From Aegilops tauschii subsp. strangulata (Eukaryota; Streptophyta; Magnoliopsida; Poales; Poaceae): 64,000 nucleotides of DNA. Positions within the stretch are counted from its first letter, which is position 1. Each line of letters starts with the position of its first letter. Below are positions 58,901-64,000 of the stretch, one piece after another. The notes beneath the pieces were generated by a model that made no database searches, had not been told where the DNA came from, and worked only from the letters and a program-made list of their open reading frames with translations. Position numbers and translations under genes: made by a program. Location: the NCBI RefSeq assembly GCF_002575655.3, contig NC_053040.3:149855148-149919147 (forward strand), read 5' to 3'.

Positions 58901-59871
58901 TATTTGTGTGCCAAATTTATGTTGATGATATCATATTTGGCTTGACTAACCCTCATTTTAGTGAGAAGTTTGGAAAGCTAATGTCGGAGAAGTTTGAGAT
59001 GTCTATGATGAGCGAACTCAAGTTCTTTCTTGGTTTGCAAATCAAGCAAACTAAGGAGGGTACCTTTGTTTCCCAAACAAAGTATACCAAGGACTTACTC
59101 AAGAAATTCAACATGCAAGAAAGCAAAGGTATGAAAACACCCATGCCTACTAGTGGAAATCTTGACTTGACTAAGGATGGCAAACCGGTTGATCAAAAGG
59201 TTTACCGCTCTATGATTGGTTCATTGTTATATCTATGCGCCTCCCGTCCCGATATTATGCTAAGTATGTGCATGTGTGCACGATATCAAGTGGCCCCCAA
59301 ATAATGTCATCTTAAGGCTGTGAAAAGGATAGTGAGATACTTAATTCATACACCAAATTTTGGCATTTGGTATCCTAAGAGGTCTTCTTTTGATCTTGTT
59401 GGCTACTCCGACTCAGACTATGCCGGTGACAAGGTTGATAGAAAGTCCACTTCGGGTACTTATCAATTTATTGGTAGATCTCTTGTGTCTTGGTCCTCCA
59501 AGAAACAAAACTCGGTATCCTTATCCACCGCCGAAGCGGAATACATTGTCGCCGGTTCATGTTGTGCTCAATTACTTTGGATGATCCAAACTCTTAAAGA
59601 TTATGGGATCTATGTGAAACATGTTCCATTGCTTTGTGACAATGAAAGTGCTATTAAGATTGCTCACAATCCCGTGCAACACTCTCGAACTAAGCATATT
59701 GAAGTTCGCCATCATTTCATTTGAGATCATGTTGCTAAAGGGGACATTGATCTTAAGCATGTTCGTACCGATAAGCAATTGGCAGATATATTCACCAAAC
59801 CACTTGATGAGAAAGTATTTCGCCGTTTGAGAGGTGAATTGAACATCATTGATGCCTCAAACTTGGAGTAG
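55931..59871 (+). pseudogene. SIRE/Maximus-like gag-pol with one frameshift and five stops
   Basis: Starts MDESTLGSLRRRVPILDGEF at 55931. A frame change near 56005-56012 leads into one frame from 56038 to the final TAG at 59869-59871. Domains in order: gag (FGCLPTLDSAYTIWRFLEER), protease (WVLDSGCTDHMTGD), integrase (HRRLGHVGMRNLDKL, CSACKVGKQ, HMDLFGPN, CSDNGTEFKN, PQQNGIVERKN), a Glu/Gln-rich acidic linker, reverse transcriptase (QMDIKSAFLNGEIEEEV, YGLKQAPRAWY, YVDDIIFG) and RNase H (SDSDYAGDKVDRKSTSG, STAEAEYI, CDNESAIKIAHNP). In-frame stops are TGA 57676, TAA 58360, TAA 58492, TAA 59302 and TGA 59722. This copy cannot make a full polyprotein. Confidence 0.9.
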
Positions 59872-61758
59872 AAACTCCATTTGGATACATGCAAGTCATG
59901 AGCCTTTGATTAATCCTTGATATTTCTCTTATGATGATGATCATATGTCTTGGATATATTTGCACCCTTGCATGCTATCTAACCCTTGTAGGTACTTGGA
60001 TGAATCTAAATCTATGAGATTGCAAATCACTCACATCTTGAGCAATCTCTACATCACCAAGTCTCTACAATATGGTGGTTGAAGACAAGGAAGCATGAAA
60101 CCTTTCGACATATCCTTTGACAATTTCTTTATATCAAATTTCATTTAGTATCAAATTTCATGATTGTCATTTTGGATACACAAGTGCTTTTCCTTGCAAA
60201 ACTAACCCATGTAAACTCAAACTACAAGCGATGCTACAAACTCATTAATGAGCTACATCAACCTTGAGCATCCCACATGAGTTCAACTACATGATCAAGA
60301 TCAACACCACCACCCAAGGTATGTTATTCCATCTTAGAGAAGCTTTACCCCAAGTCATGGGTCAAAGCAGCTCAACAAGATGTGAATACATCAAAATGCT
60401 TAAACGAAAAATGGCAACCCCATTTTGAGCTTAAACGATGAGTATGACCTATGATCAAGTATTCTCACTTGACTCCTCAGTCAATATACTCTAACATAGG
60501 TGACTTTGTCGCCGACCAATTCTAGATGAAGTTCTCTAGTGTTTTTCTGAGTTCTTGCATTTGTCTCTTGCATGTTTGTTTCCCTTTTAAAAATAACTTC
60601 ATCTAGATTTCTTTATTTTCTCTGTTCGTTTCTACATTCCCTGCATCCAATTCATTGCAAATCTTTCAGTTAATTCCTTGCAAATCTTTGTGAGATCTTA
60701 TTTGCCTAGTGAGCTGAGATGACAATTGTTCTCTCAATGTTGAACTCGGACTCACTGGTTTGTTTCTTTTGGTCAACCGAACCACCTCGGTGGCACCGAA
60801 GAAAACAACTCGGTGTTACCAATTTCAATGCTGAGGAGACACTTTGCCATTTGCATCCTGCATATTTGTTCCAGCTCCACTCAATGATTCTTGTCCTCTA
60901 CCTGCATCACATTGATCTATATGCTGCTTTGTCATGTGACTCAAGGACCAAACCTATTCGACTCACACTCCGGAAGATCCCTTCTTGGAAATTGATGTCA
61001 AAGGGGGGAGAGAGATTACATCAAAGCTTAAACACATCAAAGGGAGAGAGAGAGCCCAGATGCTTGGTACTAAAAGAGGAGAGAAGTCACATGTCTTTAA
61101 GAGGGGAAAATACATGTTAGTATATGTTACGATTGTTTTTTTTGATTTTCTTGTTTTGCTCTGATTTTCTTTTCCCTATCTTCTCCCATTATCAATATAA
61201 GATTCAGGGGGAGAAAGACATCTAAGGGAAGGAAATCTTCGAATTCATTGCATATCTTTACTCTTCGGGGACATGTATATATCCAATTTAGTACCTAGTA
61301 CTTACTCTCTACATGTCATCCCAATCTTGGTACTCTTGTGGCTTGCTGTTTGCTCGGTTTAGTAGATGTTCCTGTGTTATCTAACTTTGTTTACTCAGGT
61401 TCATCCCTTTCAAAGCCAGCTCAAGACCACAAGGTAAGTATATGCATCACACTCATGTGCATGATGATCTCTTGCTGATGTACATATTGTTTGCAAGAAG
61501 AACTCATGAACATGAAGGTATATTTCCTGTATCTATATCATTTGCTCTGATGCATATAGCCAAGATACATGTAACTCATTGCTTGCTCTGTCATGACTAT
61601 GCATTCACATGCCCTTGCATTCCATATTTACATGATTGCATACATGTAGGGGGAGCCTATGCATGTTACATGTCTTTCCAAAGATTTACTTGTTATTCTT
61701 CATATCTTTATCTAAAGCTTTGATGTATGTTGTCATCAATTACCAAAAAGGGGGAGAT
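59872..61758 (+). mobile_element. 3' non-coding region and PPT of SIRE/Maximus-like element
   Basis: No motif-bearing frame. Several purine-rich words (AAAGGGGGGAGAGAG near 60997, CAGGGGGAGAAAG near 61206) precede the actual PPT CAAAAAGGGGGAGAT (61744-61758). A 133-codon frame at 60719-61120 has no recognisable domain. Confidence 0.75.
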
Positions 61759-61771
61759 TGAAAGCACAAGT

Positions 61772-62667
61772 TGTCGGCGTTCTGGGAACGGGGGTCCCCA
61801 GACTTGCCTGCCTGCGGCCCACGGCATGGCTGTGCTGCAGGCCTGTACGACCCATCTTCATCAACGAGACATTCAAGACCCTCGCGAGGGGCCAAGCCTC
61901 GCGAGGCGGGCGACGCAAGACCTCCTCAGGAGCGGCTTCACCAGGCTGCCTCGCGAGGAGCGGAGAAATCAAGGCGGGGGCAAACCTCGTGAGGCTCTCG
62001 TGACATGAGCCATGACGATCAAGATCAGGCGGGTGCCAGGCGGGCGCCAGCACGCGCAGTGTCCTTGTTTCCTCTTTGGTGCTAAGGAGGCAAGCGCATG
62101 CGTGGAGTACCGAGGCATCAGGCAAAGGTTTCCATATCAGTGCAACGAGACCAAGACTAGCCGGACGGCAGGACGGAGGTCACCATGGAGCCCAAGACGG
62201 CGTCATCACCAGAGCCTTTTGCAGGCGAAGACCGCTTTTGTCAGGATAAGCTGTACTAGCTATCCCCTTTCAAATTGGCCGTTGTTGGCTCCCTTCCCGC
62301 TCAATATTTTGGGAGAGGACCAGGGCCTATATAAGTAGAACTAGCCACCACAATAGGGGCATCTGATCTTGAGCCAATCCTTAGCCACACTCCGAACACA
62401 AGAACACCCCAACCTCAGGAGGCTGTTCTTCCCCTTGTACTGTTCATCATCAGCCCAAGAGGCAATCCACCACCACCACACTGGAGTAGGGTATTACACC
62501 ACAACGGTGGCCAGAACTAGTATAAATCTTGTGTCTTTGTGTTGTGAGTTCGTCGAGTTCGTTCGCGAGATCTTAGCGAGCCAGGGCGTAGATCGGTAGG
62601 AACGAAATCTCCACGCGCACCCCAGTGTTCGAACCCTGAGGGTTTTGCCGGAACCAGTGATCCGACA
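61772..62667 (+). mobile_element. 5' LTR of Tat-type element (896 bp)
   Basis: TGTCGG...CCGACA perfect terminal inverted repeat. TATA box CTATATAAGTAG at about 62327-62338. Three CCTCGCGAGG palindromes (61880, 61897, 61949) and a degenerate fourth (CCTCGTGAGG, 61985) lie in the U3. Confidence 0.88.
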
Positions 62668-62687
62668 TTTGGCGCGCCAGGTAGGGG
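62668..62687 (+). other. Primer-binding site of Tat-type element
   Basis: TTTGGCGCGCCAGGTAGGGG, immediately after the LTR end. Confidence 0.8.
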
Positions 62688-62738
62688 TGCGCCGGAGCTT
62701 CCCTTCCATCGTTCGAGTCCAGTCGCTTCATCGTCTCC

Positions 62739-64000
62739 ATGGCGGATGCTCGCCGTGCTCGTGCCAAGCGCCGGGCTGCCCTGGCCACCCGCGTCGCTCG
62801 GACGGCTCCCGTAGGTGGGCCGCCTCATCGTTCTCCGTCTCCTGCCGCCAATGCCGCCACCGGCCCGACGGGGAACGAGCAGCAAGTGTCCTCGCTGTAC
62901 CCCTCGGTGCGGTAGGACGGCCGCACCGCCACTCCATCGCTAACTCCTGCTGGTTCGTCGTCTCACGCTCGTCGCGATCCCATGGACGCACGGGCCGCAC
63001 TCCTCATGGCGCACGAGCTCATGCGCTACCGCCCGGTCGACGACCTCTACGAGGACTGGCTCGACCGCATCGCCGAGCTTGTCCGCGCCGCAGGGGGCTC
63101 CCCTGCGCCGTCCCTCTCTCCGTCGGGCCCACCTCCAGCTTCAGGCGACGCAACTCACGTAGCGCCTCCACCACCTCTGCCCCAAGATGGTGCCTTGGCG
63201 CCAAGGCGTGCGGCTCCGCGACGCGATCCGCCGCGTCCGGCGCCCGCGCGTGAAGAAGGAAGCTGCCAAGAAGTTCCTCGACCGCAAGAGAACGCTCCGC
63301 CACTCCTCGCCCCGCCGCGCCAGGATCGTCTGCCGCGGCAGGCCCCCGTGCCACTTGCCGTGGCGGCGGGTGAGCGTCAGGACCAAGCTCCGCCTCCAAG
63401 ACGGGCCCCGGCGACCACGGCCGGCTGCCGCGCCTTCACCCCCGAGCTGCGTAGCGTCGTCTGGACGGGCAAGTTCAAGCCAGATCTGCCTCCACGCTAT
63501 GACGGCACCCTCGACCCCGCGGAGTTCCTGCAGCTCTACGAGCTGAGCGTCGAGGCAGCCAACGGCGATGAGAAAGTCATGGCGAACTGGTTCCCTATGG
63601 CGCTCAAAGACGACGCCCGTTCATGGCTCCTGAACCTGCCACCAGGCTCGATCTCCTCCTGGGACGAGATGCGTGACCGCTTCGTCGCCGACTTCCAGGG
63701 CACTCGCGACCGCCCGCCGGCCGCGGGTGACCTGCACCGCATCAAACAACAACCGGGAGAGACCCTCCAGAAGTACATCCAGCGCTTCAACAACACTCGC
63801 CTCAAGATCCCCAAGGTGACGGATGAGGCCATCATCTCCGCGTTCTCTGATGGCGTCCGCAACATCAAGATGAAGGAAGAGCTCGCTATCCATGAGGAGC
63901 TATGCACATCTCAGGAGCTATTCAACCTGGCGACCAAGTGCGCAAGAGCTGAGGAAGGGTGCCTCTCCCTCCTCGAGCTGCTAGCTACAGGTCCGGAGGA
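62739..64000 (+). pseudogene. Tat-type gypsy gag, one premature stop, runs off window
   Basis: From ATG at 62739 (MADARRARAKRRAALATRV) one frame runs to the window end (420 codons), broken only by TAG at codon 59 (62913-62915). After a Pro/Ala-rich N-terminal half the capsid-like retrotransposon gag domain appears: KFKPDLPPRYDGTLDPAEFL, NWFPMALKDDARSWLLNLPP, SISSWDEMRDRFVADFQGT, LQKYIQRFNNTRLKIP and ISAFSDGVRNIKMKEEL. GC content is much higher than in neighbouring elements. Confidence 0.85.

Larger units (their letters stand above)
54326..61771 (+). mobile_element. SIRE/Maximus-like copia element, 3' LTR interrupted
   Basis: The 5' LTR is 54326-55875, followed by a PBS, gag-pol in one frame with stops, a 1.9-kb non-coding tail, a PPT and the first 13 bases of the 3' LTR (61759-61771), where a Tat-type gypsy element begins. 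It inserted into a Stowaway MITE. The copia assignment rests on integrase before reverse transcriptase; the SIRE/Maximus affinity rests on the LTR start TGAAAGCACAAGTGCTCCC and the gag-pol wording. Confidence 0.88.
61772..64000 (+). mobile_element. Tat-type gypsy element, 5' part, continues past window
   Basis: LTR 61772-62667, PBS, then gag to the window end. Inserted 13 bases into the 3' LTR of the copia element. The preceding bases CAAGT would be the 5' TSD copy. The Tat assignment follows from the TTTGGCGCGCCAGGTAGGGG PBS region and gag wording. Confidence 0.85.

Noticed and set aside
60719..61120. 133-codon ORF in the SIRE/Maximus-like tail
   Set aside because: Located in the 3' non-coding region; no domain recognised, so not called a gene.

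Overview
The window looks like Triticeae grass DNA (wheat, Aegilops, barley or rye group). The grounds are an Angela/WIS/BARE-type copia LTR, Sabrina/WHAM-like gypsy LTRs that start TGATACGTCTCC, a SIRE/Maximus-like copia element, a Stowaway-type end (CTCCCTCCGTTCC), and one short intron-containing gene with a GC-rich first exon. About 95% is transposable-element DNA. Family names come from remembered sequence character, not a search; superfamily calls rest on visible LTR ends, primer-binding sites (PBS), polypurine tracts (PPT), target-site duplications (TSD) and protein motifs.

Layout. 1-14490: Athila-type gypsy material forming a broken inverted arrangement. A minus-strand gag, PBS and LTR (1881-3481) with its 3' flank faces a plus-strand protease fragment, 3' flank and LTR (12900-14490). 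A minus-strand gypsy LTR-like block (about 5098-9660) lies between them. 14491-48271: a decayed Athila-type host element whose gag is split by a three-level nest. An Angela-like copia element (14796-44859, minus, TSD AATCA) is split by a non-autonomous Sabrina-like gypsy element (15082-35061, plus, TSD CACGA), which is split by a young Tekay-type chromovirus (19285-32596, plus, TSD CTATG). A solo LTR (38498-39894, TSD TTAGG) also sits in the copia integrase region. LTR divergence grows from the innermost element outwards, which agrees with the nesting.

48272-54325 is the gene island: a PIF/Harbinger remnant, a MITE piece, a CT/GA-rich promoter, a four-exon gene (CDS 50291-51646, 228 aa, plant-specific, unknown function), then MITE-like repeats and a truncated Stowaway. 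54326-61771: a SIRE/Maximus-like copia element with a degenerate gag-pol, interrupted in its 3' LTR by a Tat-type gypsy element (61772 to beyond the window end) whose gag runs off the window.

The most interesting item is the 252-codon intact extra ORF of the chromovirus (23357-24115), placed between PBS and gag. Residues 20-95 have the spacing of a double-stranded RNA-binding fold, and I do not recognise it as a described retroelement protein. Other recurring features are a strong GC-rich inverted repeat just upstream of the TATA box in several LTR families, PPT-like stem-loops inside Athila-type elements, and palindrome arrays in two LTRs.
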